Source: Bacillota bacterium (GTDB taxonomy: Bacteria; Bacillota; Clostridia; Christensenellales; Aristaeellaceae). From it: a DNA stretch of 64,000 nt. The notes beneath the pieces were generated by a model, which was not told where the DNA came from, searched no databases, and worked only from the letters and a program-made list of their open reading frames with translations. Location of the stretch: positions 1-64,000 of the forward strand of contig JAEZQK010000031.1 of assembly GCA_023413135.1 (NCBI GenBank), written 5' to 3'. Below are positions 34,790 to 44,190 of the stretch, piece after piece; position 1 is the stretch's first letter, and each line of letters begins with the position of its first letter. Made by a program: the position numbers and the translations under genes.

Positions 34790-37024
34790 TCACGGGCTGA
34801 TAACAAGGTAATCGGCAGGGGCCACCTGGATATTGCCCATTGTATAAGCCGTATCACCGTAATTGATGATGACCCTGACGCCGTTATTGTACGTAACCTC
34901 GGCCACCTCGGGAAAAGGTATGGCGTGGGACTTGATGCCCGCTCCTTCCACCTGGCTGAAAAACGCTTCCAGCTCCCGTGAATAATCAAGCACCTGCTGT
35001 TTGTATACGGCATACTCGGAGGAATAGATGTCCTGGGAGTTAGTGTTTTTAAGCACCGCCGGGCTTTCCATGGTGATCAGGAAGGAGGGGTAGGCCCCGT
35101 ATTCGATCATCTTCAGAAAGAACTCCCGGTTGTTGGGCTCAAAGTTTACGTAATCGGCAAAGTAGGGCACAATTCCGTTTAAAGCCATGGGCAGGAAGGG
35201 GATCTCCGCGGCGATAAAGTTGTAGTTGGAGGTGTACAGCGGTAAATCCAGCAGATAATCCATATGAGGCCACAGGTAGTCAAAGGGCTGCTCCAGGGCA
35301 ACATTTGCATAGGACAGCTTTTTGATTGCGGCTTCAAAGCCTTCCGCCGCCTCGCCCCGGGAATGGACGCTTCCCCCGGAGTAGTAGGAAAACAGCGTGT
35401 TGGGCAAGGCGCTGATCCCTATACCCATGTTCTTCTCTCTGCCATAGAGGCTTTGGAACCGGCCGGCCACTTCCAGCACCCTGCCCGGCGTCAGGAAATA
35501 CAGCGCATCGTAGGGGGCGGTGGCCGTCATGGTATACATAATGGACTGGCTGATGCTTTTGGCAATATCCGTGCTGGTATTGTACAGGCGGTCGGGATTG
35601 GCGTGCAGAAAGTCCTGCGAAAGGAAAAACGCGCCGCCCTTTTTGGCAACGGTATCCGCCAGGCGCCGGAGTGATTCCATGGTGCCTATTTTACGCTCCA
35701 GGGAAAAGTCCCCGCTGCCAAGGTTTTTCGAAAGCCCCCCCGTTTGCCAGCCCCGGTATAGAATGAGAAGATTTTCAAGGCCCTCGCCCTGAAGCTCGCT
35801 TACGATTTGCTCCGCCTGAAAGACGGTGGCCGCGGTTGCCACCGTGTCGGATATCAGCGTATCCTCCGTATCCCCGCCCAGAAAATCGATCCTGGTTTTG
35901 AAGGAGACATCCTTTGGGGAGATGATGCCGCTGTCCAGAAGGTACCGGCGGTATGTATTGGCCATGCCCGTATATCCGGCATCATCGCCCGTGAGCATGC
36001 GCAGGTGAAGCTGTATATCCCGTAAATAGGGCACTTTTTCCGAGGTCAATATGCCCTTTGTCCTGGTGGTGGGCATGTTGTACTGTTCGCGGTAAATGAA
36101 CCTGGCAGTAATCCAGTTGAAATCCGTGATAGCGCCGTTGGGGTATGCCAGTATTTCGGCGTTGTACTGCCCCTTTTCCACCGTCGCCAGGAAGGCGGTT
36201 TGATCTTTTGTATGGGCCATGCCATAGTAGGGCGCCATGATTTTCTCCGGCTCCCTGGGCGCCCATTTGCCCGCCAGAATGATGGATTCCTTGCGGGTGC
36301 CCAGGTTGTCGCCATAGATTCTTTTCTGGTAGGGCGTCTTGTACTTGCCGCCATTGTTGCTCAGGCTGATGATGGCCCCCGAGCCTTCGGGCACCAGCAT
36401 ATAACCTTCCGTCCGCCCCAGCTTTGTGGAGCCGAAGAAGGGGTACAGGTACAGGCCGCAGATGCGGACCGTTTCCCCTTCCGTGATATCGCCGGCCGGC
36501 ACGTGCACCAGCACGCCGTCATCCGTCAGGCGCACCTGAATGAGCAAGGAAATACCCTGATCTTTATATTGGATCCTGGCGTCAAACCCCGCGTCCTTTG
36601 CTTCAAAGGCGATGTCGGGGCTGCCGTTCATCGCATCCACCCGCACAGGTGTGGGAGAGCGGTCGTCAAAGTATTCCAATGCAAAGCCGGAGCGCATGAG
36701 GCCCTTCCAGGAATCGTTGACCTTCGTTTCCTCATCGTTTTGCGTGCCGTACAGGCATTTTCCCGTTTTCTTGTCCTCCAGCACGATGGAGAGCGTGTTG
36801 GGATCGGCGTAGAGCCGGAAGGCTTCGTTCTCGGCCACGGCCCGGTGGCCTGCAATCGTGCGGTTTGTATCCGCCTCCATGGCCGTAGCGGTCATCAGGC
36901 CGACATACTCACCGGCGGATGGCTGGCCGCCTGAAACAGTGGTCCCCGCGGGGGAACAGGCGGCGCACAAAAGCAGGATGGCAACTAGAATCAAAAACAG
37001 CGGAAGGCGCTTTTCAGCCCGCAC
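34790..37024 (-). CDS. DUF5696 lipoprotein
   Basis: A 744-residue exported lipoprotein: LPLFLILVAILLLCAAC has a clear lipobox. The body matches the DUF5696 proteins that accompany sugar transporters and YIP1-type proteins in Firmicutes. No catalytic motif is recognised; a barrel-like central region (about 370-650) may bind or process glycans. GTG at 37024 after GGGAGGTG is the best start and overlaps the previous stop by 11 bp. It probably sits on the outer face of the membrane beside the transporters. Function unknown. Confidence 0.8.
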   Translation of the reverse strand: MRAEKRLPLFLILVAILLLCAACSPAGTTVSGGQPSAGEYVGLMTATAMEADTNRTIAGHRAVAENEAFRLYADPNTLSIVLEDKKTGKCLYGTQNDEETKVNDSWKGLMRSGFALEYFDDRSPTPVRVDAMNGSPDIAFEAKDAGFDARIQYKDQGISLLIQVRLTDDGVLVHVPAGDITEGETVRICGLYLYPFFGSTKLGRTEGYMLVPEGSGAIISLSNNGGKYKTPYQKRIYGDNLGTRKESIILAGKWAPREPEKIMAPYYGMAHTKDQTAFLATVEKGQYNAEILAYPNGAITDFNWITARFIYREQYNMPTTRTKGILTSEKVPYLRDIQLHLRMLTGDDAGYTGMANTYRRYLLDSGIISPKDVSFKTRIDFLGGDTEDTLISDTVATAATVFQAEQIVSELQGEGLENLLILYRGWQTGGLSKNLGSGDFSLERKIGTMESLRRLADTVAKKGGAFFLSQDFLHANPDRLYNTSTDIAKSISQSIMYTMTATAPYDALYFLTPGRVLEVAGRFQSLYGREKNMGIGISALPNTLFSYYSGGSVHSRGEAAEGFEAAIKKLSYANVALEQPFDYLWPHMDYLLDLPLYTSNYNFIAAEIPFLPMALNGIVPYFADYVNFEPNNREFFLKMIEYGAYPSFLITMESPAVLKNTNSQDIYSSEYAVYKQQVLDYSRELEAFFSQVEGAGIKSHAIPFPEVAEVTYNNGVRVIINYGDTAYTMGNIQVAPADYLVISP

Positions 37025-39056
37025 GGAAATACACCTCCCTGAACACGGATGATACAAAGTCCACTACCTGGTTGATGAGGATCAGGGCAATGACGCCGGT
37101 AATGAATATCAGCGCCATGGTGAAGAAGGTCAAAAGAAGGCACCAAAGCGTCTTTTTGAAGGTGTAGGCCTGAATCTCCTTGACCATGACGATGACGAGA
37201 ACGGCGATGGCGGCGATGATGAAAAAATCGCCGATCACCATGATAAACGCTTCGTTGTTGGTCAGACCGTGGCTGATGATCACCAGGAAGGGTTTGAGGA
37301 AGATATAAGGCATCAGGCAGTAGGCCAGGGAGCAGTACACATCCTTTAAGCGCGCTTCGCCGTCGGAGATGGAGCAGATCAGGTTGTTGGAGATGACCGA
37401 CAGTGCGATCAGCCCAAAGACCGTCGCAAAATCGCGGCCGACTTCAAAAATGCCATCCGGCACTGTTCTGAACAGAAAGGCCGTCCAGTACTTGCCCATG
37501 AGATACACCGCAAAGAAAAGGATGTATACAATGGTGGCAGAAACGATGCTAACCTTGCTTTCATGGCGTATGCCGTAAAAAGCGTCCGCGGGGTTTCTTG
37601 GTACCCTGGCCATGTAGGCAACCTTGCTTATAATCGGCACACCGGCAATACGGGTAAGCATGCGGCCTGCGGGCGCAAGCCAGCCGTATTTGCGGCCTAA
37701 AAGGCCAATCACCCTGGCGGCAATATACAGCGCGAGGATTATGAGAAACACGTTGGCCAGGTTCTGCATCAGCCACGCGTTGCGCGTTTCCCAGAAGGAG
37801 TCGGAATAACCGGTGAAGGCATACCCTGCCCGGAAGGCGTCCATGGCCTTTTGATACTGCCCTTGTTTGTAATACGCTTCCCCAATGCCCCGGTACGCCA
37901 GGGCGAACATGGCATCCTGGGAAAGGGCCGACTCCCAGGGGGCCTGGCTTTCAATATACTGACCCTTTTGATACAGATCCAGGGCGGTGTGCACGGTGCT
38001 GGCATATTCCGTGGGCGAAAAAACGGTCACGCTCTTGCGCTCGGAATCCAGCACGTACAGGTTCCCCGCTTCATCCACGGCAATGCCGGCGGCGGCTACA
38101 AACAGGCCGTTGCGGTTATAGCCGTCGTCCCGCCCGCCGAACAGGTACAAAAATTCCCCGTCGGTGGTGTATTCCGCGATATAGCCGTCTGAGGATACGA
38201 TATAGATGTTGCCGATGGGGCTTACGCATACGTCGGCCACCAATGCATCCACCGACGTTCTTTTGAACATGTTTACGCCCGCCATGTTGAACTTTTTCAG
38301 CGCGTCTAACGCGCCCCCCTGGGTGACGGTATAGATGAGGCCCCTTTCATCCACTGCCAGGTTGATGGGCGAAACGGGCACATTCAATTTCAGCTGTGCC
38401 TGCTGCTCACTGGTGAACAAAAGCCTGCGTATGATTTCATCCAGCGAAAGCGGCGTTTTGTTGGCGCCCACGTATCCGAAGAAATCGCCTTCCCGGCTTA
38501 ACTGTATGACCCCGCCGCTGTTCCCCTCCGAAATGATGTACACATTTCCCGCCCGGTCGGCCACCACCTTGCTGGGGGTGAAGTCCACATCCTTCCCGTA
38601 TAACGGTTCATCCGGCTTTGTGTATTGGCGGATAAGTTCCCCTTCCGCGCTGAACAAAAACACCGTCTTGCCCCGGGAGTCCGCCACGTATACCTGATTG
38701 TCCCGGCTGACATATACGCCCTTGGGATATTTAAGTTGACCTTTGCCGATTTCCTGAATCAGCGTCCCGTCCATGGTCACCTTCAGAACGCGGCCGTTGC
38801 CCGTATCGGCGATGTACAGGTATCCGTCGGGGGAGATGGCGATGTCCCCCGGCGTCTTCAAATCCTTTTCCCCGAATTTTTCAATCGTCTTAACCGGCAG
38901 ATAGGCATCCTTGGTTTTGCTCATTCCGCCGTTCACATAAGGCGTGCGGGTGTCGTAAGGAGCATTGGCCGCCAAAGCACTCCTGCATGGCAGAATAGAA
39001 AGTACCAGCAGCAGTACCAACAGATATTTTGTTGCTTGTTTTATGCGAAAGTCCAT
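37014..39056 (-). CDS. NHL-repeat, TPR and YIP1-domain membrane protein
   Basis: A 680-residue protein. A signal sequence (1-29) leads to an extracellular NHL-type propeller (about 55-350: LKTPGDIAISPDGYLYIADT, QLKYPKGVYVSRDNQVYVAD). Next comes a tetratricopeptide-like helix pair (FALAYRGIGEAYYKQGQYQK, about 390-425). The C-terminal 250 residues form several membrane spans of the YIP1 type. It is encoded with the DUF5696 lipoprotein and two sugar transporters. A role as sensor or scaffold for glycan uptake is inferred; no enzyme motif is seen. Confidence 0.82.
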   Translation of the reverse strand: MDFRIKQATKYLLVLLLVLSILPCRSALAANAPYDTRTPYVNGGMSKTKDAYLPVKTIEKFGEKDLKTPGDIAISPDGYLYIADTGNGRVLKVTMDGTLIQEIGKGQLKYPKGVYVSRDNQVYVADSRGKTVFLFSAEGELIRQYTKPDEPLYGKDVDFTPSKVVADRAGNVYIISEGNSGGVIQLSREGDFFGYVGANKTPLSLDEIIRRLLFTSEQQAQLKLNVPVSPINLAVDERGLIYTVTQGGALDALKKFNMAGVNMFKRTSVDALVADVCVSPIGNIYIVSSDGYIAEYTTDGEFLYLFGGRDDGYNRNGLFVAAAGIAVDEAGNLYVLDSERKSVTVFSPTEYASTVHTALDLYQKGQYIESQAPWESALSQDAMFALAYRGIGEAYYKQGQYQKAMDAFRAGYAFTGYSDSFWETRNAWLMQNLANVFLIILALYIAARVIGLLGRKYGWLAPAGRMLTRIAGVPIISKVAYMARVPRNPADAFYGIRHESKVSIVSATIVYILFFAVYLMGKYWTAFLFRTVPDGIFEVGRDFATVFGLIALSVISNNLICSISDGEARLKDVYCSLAYCLMPYIFLKPFLVIISHGLTNNEAFIMVIGDFFIIAAIAVLVIVMVKEIQAYTFKKTLWCLLLTFFTMALIFITGVIALILINQVVDFVSSVFREVYFRAG

Positions 39057-39105
39057 ACCCCAGCTCCTTTACCGCACTTGACATTATCAGGGCTGATATT
39101 TTCTT

Positions 39106-39999
39106 TCAGCGGAACAGCCTGCGCGCGCCCTTGGATATCCCGTAGACCATTAAAAGCAGCACCACGGACACGGCGGAGGCGTAGCCCATTTCATAGCGGA
39201 TGAACCCGAAATCCTCGATGTGGTTGACGATGAGCTGGCCGAAATACCCTGGCGTGGGGTTGACGCCGGACAGCAGCACACCGATATACCCCACCTGGAA
39301 GGTATTGACCACAGCCATCACCGCGCCAAAGAGCATCTGCGGCTTCATCATGGGAATGGTGATGTAGAACATTTCCTGAAACCTGTTGCGCAGCCCGTCG
39401 ATGGTGGCGGCCTCATACACGCTGGTGTCAATGTTGAGGATGCCGGCCAGCATGGCCAGAAAACCCACGCCCATGCTGCTCCACAGAGCGATGATGATCA
39501 TAATGGGCAGCAAATACGCGGTGACCAGGAAGGGGAATGGCTCGGTGATCAGCCCCAGGCTAATGAGAAGCCCATTCACATACCCCAGCTGGTCGCCGGC
39601 GAATATGATCCGCCAGACCACGGCCATGGTGGTGCCCACAGTCAGGGAAGGGGAATAAATGATCAGCGTGCAGACGGTTCTTGGCACCTTGGGCAATTGG
39701 GCCAGGCTCCAAGCCAGAAAGAAGGAAAGGGCGTATCCTATGGGGCCTACCACGATGGCAAAGGTGATGGTATTGGGCAGCACGTGCTGCATGAAAATGG
39801 GGTCCTGGGTCAAAAGGGTCACATAGTTTTGCAGCCAGACGATGTCCAGCCGGTTCACGGCGTCAAAGTTCGTAAACGAAAGCAGAATAGCGGCGGCTAC
39901 GGGAACAATGATGAATACCGAAAACAGAACCATATAGGGCAGCAGGAAAAAGACTGCCGGATTGATTTTTTGCATCCTTCCACGCTTTTTCCCTCTCAT
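39106..39999 (-). CDS. Carbohydrate ABC permease (MalF-type)
   Basis: A 297-residue CUT1 permease. The first span is FFLLPYMVLFSVFIIVPVAA and the EAA loop is YEAATIDGLRNRFQEMFYITIP. ATG at 39999 is chosen; a GTG at 40008 is possible. Both overlap the upstream gene. It pairs by position with the large solute-binding protein encoded before it. Its MalG partner is not adjacent and may be the lone permease at 28601. Confidence 0.88.
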   Translation of the reverse strand: MRGKKRGRMQKINPAVFFLLPYMVLFSVFIIVPVAAAILLSFTNFDAVNRLDIVWLQNYVTLLTQDPIFMQHVLPNTITFAIVVGPIGYALSFFLAWSLAQLPKVPRTVCTLIIYSPSLTVGTTMAVVWRIIFAGDQLGYVNGLLISLGLITEPFPFLVTAYLLPIMIIIALWSSMGVGFLAMLAGILNIDTSVYEAATIDGLRNRFQEMFYITIPMMKPQMLFGAVMAVVNTFQVGYIGVLLSGVNPTPGYFGQLIVNHIEDFGFIRYEMGYASAVSVVLLLMVYGISKGARRLFR

Positions 40000-42926
40000 T
40001 TGAGCCACCCTTCCACCAGTTCAATCGTCGGCAGCAGGAAGGGCTTCACATACACGCCATCCTTCGTGTAGCCAAACTCCTCCAGCTTGCGCTTTAACTC
40101 CCTGTTGATATTCCTGTCGGCCGCGTCAATGGCCATTTGAAGCTTTGTGCCCTTCATGACCGCGTCGATGGCGTTGGAAATCTCCCGCTCCGCCATGTAT
40201 CCGCCGGGGACCCTGGGTGTTTCATACGTCCATTCCAACTGTTTAAGGATCACGGCCTTGTGCTTGCGGTTCCATGGCGCGTTGGCAATCGCCTGAAGGT
40301 TGGCGGAGTTCCACATGTACTCGTTGCCCAGGGTGGTCTGCAACAGGAAGGAAAAATCCGTCTGTATTTCGGTGGACATCCACCAGTCCAGGAAAGCCCA
40401 GGCTTCCTCCTTGCGGCTGGAGGAGGAAAAGATCACATTGCTTTCCGCCGCTCCGGATGTCCAGCGCTGGGTGGCGCCGTTTTCGTCTGCAACGCCGGGG
40501 TATGGTGCCAGCTCCCATTTGCCGGAAAGCTCCGGCGCGGCATTGGTCAAAAGGTTGAACGTGCCATAGTCCGAAACACCGATGGGCGTGCGGCCGTCCC
40601 GGAAGTATTGATAGAAGCTCGAGATGCTGTACTGCATGCTGTATATGGTATAGTTTTCCGTAAGCAGCGCCAGCGCGCCGATGGCCTCGGGCGTTTGAAG
40701 GGCCGAGAGCCCCGTGCCGTCTTCGTAGATGTTTCCGCCGCTTTGGAAGATGAAGGGGGCGGTGGCGGCGAAGGGTTTGGCAATAAAGTTGGATACCTGG
40801 CAGTTGAAGTTCATGCCCATGCGCCGAAGCTGCGGCAGCATATCGCGAACTTCCTGCATGGTGTCGGGAACTTGAAGGCCTAAGGAGTTCAAAATATCTA
40901 AGCGGTAAAACATTACCCAGAAGTTGAAGGTTTCAGGAATGGCGTATACCCCTTCATCCAATACGCCCGGGATCAGCATGCCGGGGGCAAAGCGGGATGC
41001 CACTTCCTTGAATGTGTCGAAGCTGCGCATATTGGCAAGCGCACCGCGGATGGCAAGATCATATACGCCGGAGGAGGCGATGGCCACCGCCGCGTCGGGG
41101 GCCTTGCCGGAGGCATTGGCCAGGATCAGCTTGGCCTGGTCCGGCACAATGGACAGATCCACCTTGATCCCCGTTGCCGGGGTAAAGCGCGTATCCGCCA
41201 GGTTCTGCATGATCTCCAGATACTGCCTGGGCCTGCTGACCCATACCTGAAGCGTCTCACCCGATTGCCCGTCATAGCCGGGCGTATATTCTTCAGCTCC
41301 AAAGGAACTGAAAAAGTGGCCGATGCTGTCACCCATGGCCGCAAGGGCGGTTTTTTCAGCAGGCAGATCCTTGGCATTCTGGAACAGGATCATACTGTCC
41401 AGCCCCAGTTGGGAAAACTGCAGGCTTTCGATGGTGTTGACCAGGTATTGCATGATGGAAATGGAGTTGGAATTAGAAGCGGCTTTCGCATCCGCGGTGG
41501 GTATGCCTCTGGAAAATTCGTTCAGCCGCTTGGGCAGCTCGTTAGGTTTTTCATTAAGGATGCGCATCAGCCGGGCGGCCACCTGAATCTGCTCGATTTC
41601 ACCGCACTTGCCGGATACGGATTTGAGCTCGTTAAGCGCCTGATGTGTTTTCTCCAGCAATTCCGCCCAATAGGTAAGCTTTGATCCGGCGTCGATGCCG
41701 TAGCCGGCCAGGTTGAAATCCCTATACCTATCGGTATTGCCCCCGGTGATCCTGGTAATTTCCAGCGTCAGGTCGTTCATTTCATCGGTGATCTTTTCCA
41801 GGATCATGATGGCGTAGCGGGTAGGGTCCAGCGAAACCTCCAAGGCCAGGGTATGCTTTCCCTTCGTAAGGAACACGGCATCGGGCAGGATATACCTGGT
41901 AAACTGCCTTGCAAAGCCGAAAGGAACGTTTTGATATCCTTCGTTTGGAATGGCCCCATCTATGTAAATATTGCGGAATACCGTAAAGCCCGCCTTGTCC
42001 GCCTGGCGGTAATGGAACATGACATTGTAATAGCCGTCTGCCGGCGCTTCAAAATCATATTCGACCCTGGCGCCGCCATAGCGGAAGGAGCTGTCCTCAA
42101 TGTAGTTTTGAACCTTTTTACCTGGGCTGTAGGGGGTGAGGCGGCTGTTGTAGGATGCGCCTGTGCGTACATTGGGGTTGTTGCGCCTTATCACCTGCTC
42201 GGCTTCCAGCACAAGCAGCGCGTTTCCATCAGGTGACTCGCCACTGCTTTTCGCCATTTCGGGTTTCGGGCACAGCGACAGGGAGGATAACGTGACGGCG
42301 CTTTCGGCGCAGCTTAAGGCAATTAAATGGTCACCCTTTTTCAGATAGACCAAAAGGGGTTCGCTGTACCGGCCTGAAACGGTGCGGAAATACGACTTCT
42401 GCCATACATTTGACCGGGATGGCATACCCACGCACTCGTTGCCGTACCGATCCAGGGGAAAGCCTGCGGACAGCCATACGTTGTTTGCCTGCAGGGAGTT
42501 CCATTCCTCATAGGGCACGATTCCGTCCACCGTGGCATTGAGCACCGTTGGAAGCACCCGGTCCCCCTCCGGCCTATAGGTAAACGCGATGGCGTACAGC
42601 CCATCCTGGGGCGCTGTGACAGCAATTTCTGCCTTTGCTTCGTTTGTCTCCGACAGATACACGCCCCCCATTTCCCGGGTGGGAAAGGCAAGCTCGGGGC
42701 CGGAATACACAGGCGCGGCAAGGTTGGAAAGGTATACTTCATAGGAATCCCGGGGCAGGTTCTCCATGCCAAGGTAAATATCCCGAAGCGCCGCCATGGA
42801 AGCTTCTATCTGCGCCTTCGCCGGCAGGACAACGGCAGAAGCCTGGTTTCCTGCCAGCAGCAAAGCTATGCCCAGCGTGATAAGCAGGGTTGCGGCGATG
42901 ATCAGGAGCATGGATCTTTTGCGCAT
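39996..42926 (-). CDS. Large sugar-binding protein with beta-sandwich modules
   Basis: A 976-residue exported protein, twice the usual receptor length. After a signal anchor (MLLIIAATLLITLGIALLLA) come two related beta-sandwich modules (about 60-215 and 240-385; compare APQDGLYAIAFTYRP with APADGYYNVMFHYRQ) that resemble carbohydrate-binding modules. A helical linker follows, then a family 1 binding-protein domain from about residue 555 (ETLQVWVSRPRQYLEIMQNL). AAGGGG precedes the ATG. It is the first gene of the operon and probably captures long oligosaccharides at the cell surface. Confidence 0.85.
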   Translation of the reverse strand: MRKRSMLLIIAATLLITLGIALLLAGNQASAVVLPAKAQIEASMAALRDIYLGMENLPRDSYEVYLSNLAAPVYSGPELAFPTREMGGVYLSETNEAKAEIAVTAPQDGLYAIAFTYRPEGDRVLPTVLNATVDGIVPYEEWNSLQANNVWLSAGFPLDRYGNECVGMPSRSNVWQKSYFRTVSGRYSEPLLVYLKKGDHLIALSCAESAVTLSSLSLCPKPEMAKSSGESPDGNALLVLEAEQVIRRNNPNVRTGASYNSRLTPYSPGKKVQNYIEDSSFRYGGARVEYDFEAPADGYYNVMFHYRQADKAGFTVFRNIYIDGAIPNEGYQNVPFGFARQFTRYILPDAVFLTKGKHTLALEVSLDPTRYAIMILEKITDEMNDLTLEITRITGGNTDRYRDFNLAGYGIDAGSKLTYWAELLEKTHQALNELKSVSGKCGEIEQIQVAARLMRILNEKPNELPKRLNEFSRGIPTADAKAASNSNSISIMQYLVNTIESLQFSQLGLDSMILFQNAKDLPAEKTALAAMGDSIGHFFSSFGAEEYTPGYDGQSGETLQVWVSRPRQYLEIMQNLADTRFTPATGIKVDLSIVPDQAKLILANASGKAPDAAVAIASSGVYDLAIRGALANMRSFDTFKEVASRFAPGMLIPGVLDEGVYAIPETFNFWVMFYRLDILNSLGLQVPDTMQEVRDMLPQLRRMGMNFNCQVSNFIAKPFAATAPFIFQSGGNIYEDGTGLSALQTPEAIGALALLTENYTIYSMQYSISSFYQYFRDGRTPIGVSDYGTFNLLTNAAPELSGKWELAPYPGVADENGATQRWTSGAAESNVIFSSSSRKEEAWAFLDWWMSTEIQTDFSFLLQTTLGNEYMWNSANLQAIANAPWNRKHKAVILKQLEWTYETPRVPGGYMAEREISNAIDAVMKGTKLQMAIDAADRNINRELKRKLEEFGYTKDGVYVKPFLLPTIELVEGWLK

Positions 42927-43322
42927 CGGTATATTCCCCTTGCATGATCAATCTATAATTGAATGAAAACGAAACCAAACTGGCCGCGGTTGTCCGCTTT
43001 CAGCTTGCCATGCTATATCCTATGTCCGTTAATATCATTCTTACATCAGAACGCGAAAGATGTCAAATCCTTCGATTGGCAAAAATGTTTACTGCTGTTT
43101 CTGTGCATTGCATGCATATGCGCCAAATGCCGATGATATGGGGGATCAAAAGACAAAAATAGCTTATTGTTATGATTTTTAGTCGGTTCTTTTTGCCACT
43201 TATGCTATTGAAAATGTTGTATTTGTTTATTATAATAACATTAATGCATATTGTGTGAGCATCAAATAGCTGCCGGCCCCAAGCCGGTGGAACAGGAATT
43301 GAGCACTGGGAGAAGGTGTGAA
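42927..43322. promoter_or_regulatory. Divergent regulatory region of the glycan operon
   Basis: This AT-rich gap separates the minus-strand glycan operon from the plus-strand AraC gene. For AraC, TTGAAA (43208-43213) and TATAAT (43231-43236) are exactly 17 bp apart. For the operon, a TATAGA-like -10 lies near 42950-42955 on the minus strand, with no strong -35, as expected for a promoter that needs an activator. The AraC protein probably binds here. Confidence 0.7.
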
Positions 43323-44108
43323 ATGAGCTTGAAATTGCTGGGTGCCATGCACCTGAAAACAGAGCCTGCGGATTACCATCTTCTGCGGGAAAACGGCCAG
43401 AATGCCGTCAATTTCGTTCACTTTCTGTCCCCGCTATGCGTGGTAATCGACGGCCTGCCTACGCATGTGGATAAGAATGCATGCATCCTTTATACACCCG
43501 GTACGCGCCAGGAATACTATGCGCTGGGCAAAGGCTTTGCGAACAATTTTGTGACCTTTCAGCCGGATGATGATGAGCTGCTGCGCAAATACAACCTTCC
43601 CCTGAATGAAATCTTCTATATTGAAAAAGACCAGCTTATCACCGGCCTTGTGGAATACATATCCTGGACCATGTCCGATTTTGGCGTGGACCACACCGCT
43701 ACCGTCCGGGAGCATATCCAGCGCCTTCTGTCTACCCTGGCTGAAAACCAGATTCTGAATACACCCAAGGCACAGCGGGAGTACCAGACCAAAAAGCGCC
43801 TGCTGCAATTGCGCGAGCGGATCGGTGAAAACCCCGGCGTTTGGGATGTGGAGAAGATGGCAAAGGCAATGTATTTTACCCGGAGCTATTTCTTTTTGCA
43901 GTACCGCAAGCACTTTCAAATCTCGCCCAGCGAGGATTTGATCGGGATGACCATCGACCATGCGAAAATGCTCCTTAGAAAGACGGATGCATCCGTCGGC
44001 GACATCGCGGTGCAATGCGGCTACAAGCGGGTGGAATATTTCATCAGGCTGTTTCGGGAAAAAGAAAAAATAACACCCGGGCAGTTTCGGAAAACGGCGG
44101 GACGCTGA
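43323..44108 (+). CDS. AraC family regulator
   Basis: A 261-residue regulator. Residues 1-150 form a cupin-like ligand domain; residues 165-260 hold two helix-turn-helix units (WDVEKMAKAMYFTRSYFFLQ, and VGDIAVQCGYKRVEYFIRLF followed by TPGQFRK). ATG at 43323 has AGAAGG with good spacing. It is divergent from the long glycan operon and is its likely activator, sensing an imported sugar. Confidence 0.9.
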   Translation: MSLKLLGAMHLKTEPADYHLLRENGQNAVNFVHFLSPLCVVIDGLPTHVDKNACILYTPGTRQEYYALGKGFANNFVTFQPDDDELLRKYNLPLNEIFYIEKDQLITGLVEYISWTMSDFGVDHTATVREHIQRLLSTLAENQILNTPKAQREYQTKKRLLQLRERIGENPGVWDVEKMAKAMYFTRSYFFLQYRKHFQISPSEDLIGMTIDHAKMLLRKTDASVGDIAVQCGYKRVEYFIRLFREKEKITPGQFRKTAGR

Positions 44109-44132
44109 TCATGTCAAATTGTCAGCTTTTGG

Positions 44133-44161
44133 TTGACGCAGGTAGTGTTGTGCTTCATAAT
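44133..44161 (+). promoter_or_regulatory. Promoter of the ABC-F gene
   Basis: TTGACG (44133-44138) and CATAAT (44156-44161) have 17-bp spacing, 30 bp before the start codon. Confidence 0.65.
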
Positions 44162-44190
44162 AAGAGGATCAACTCATTTAGGTGGACGAT

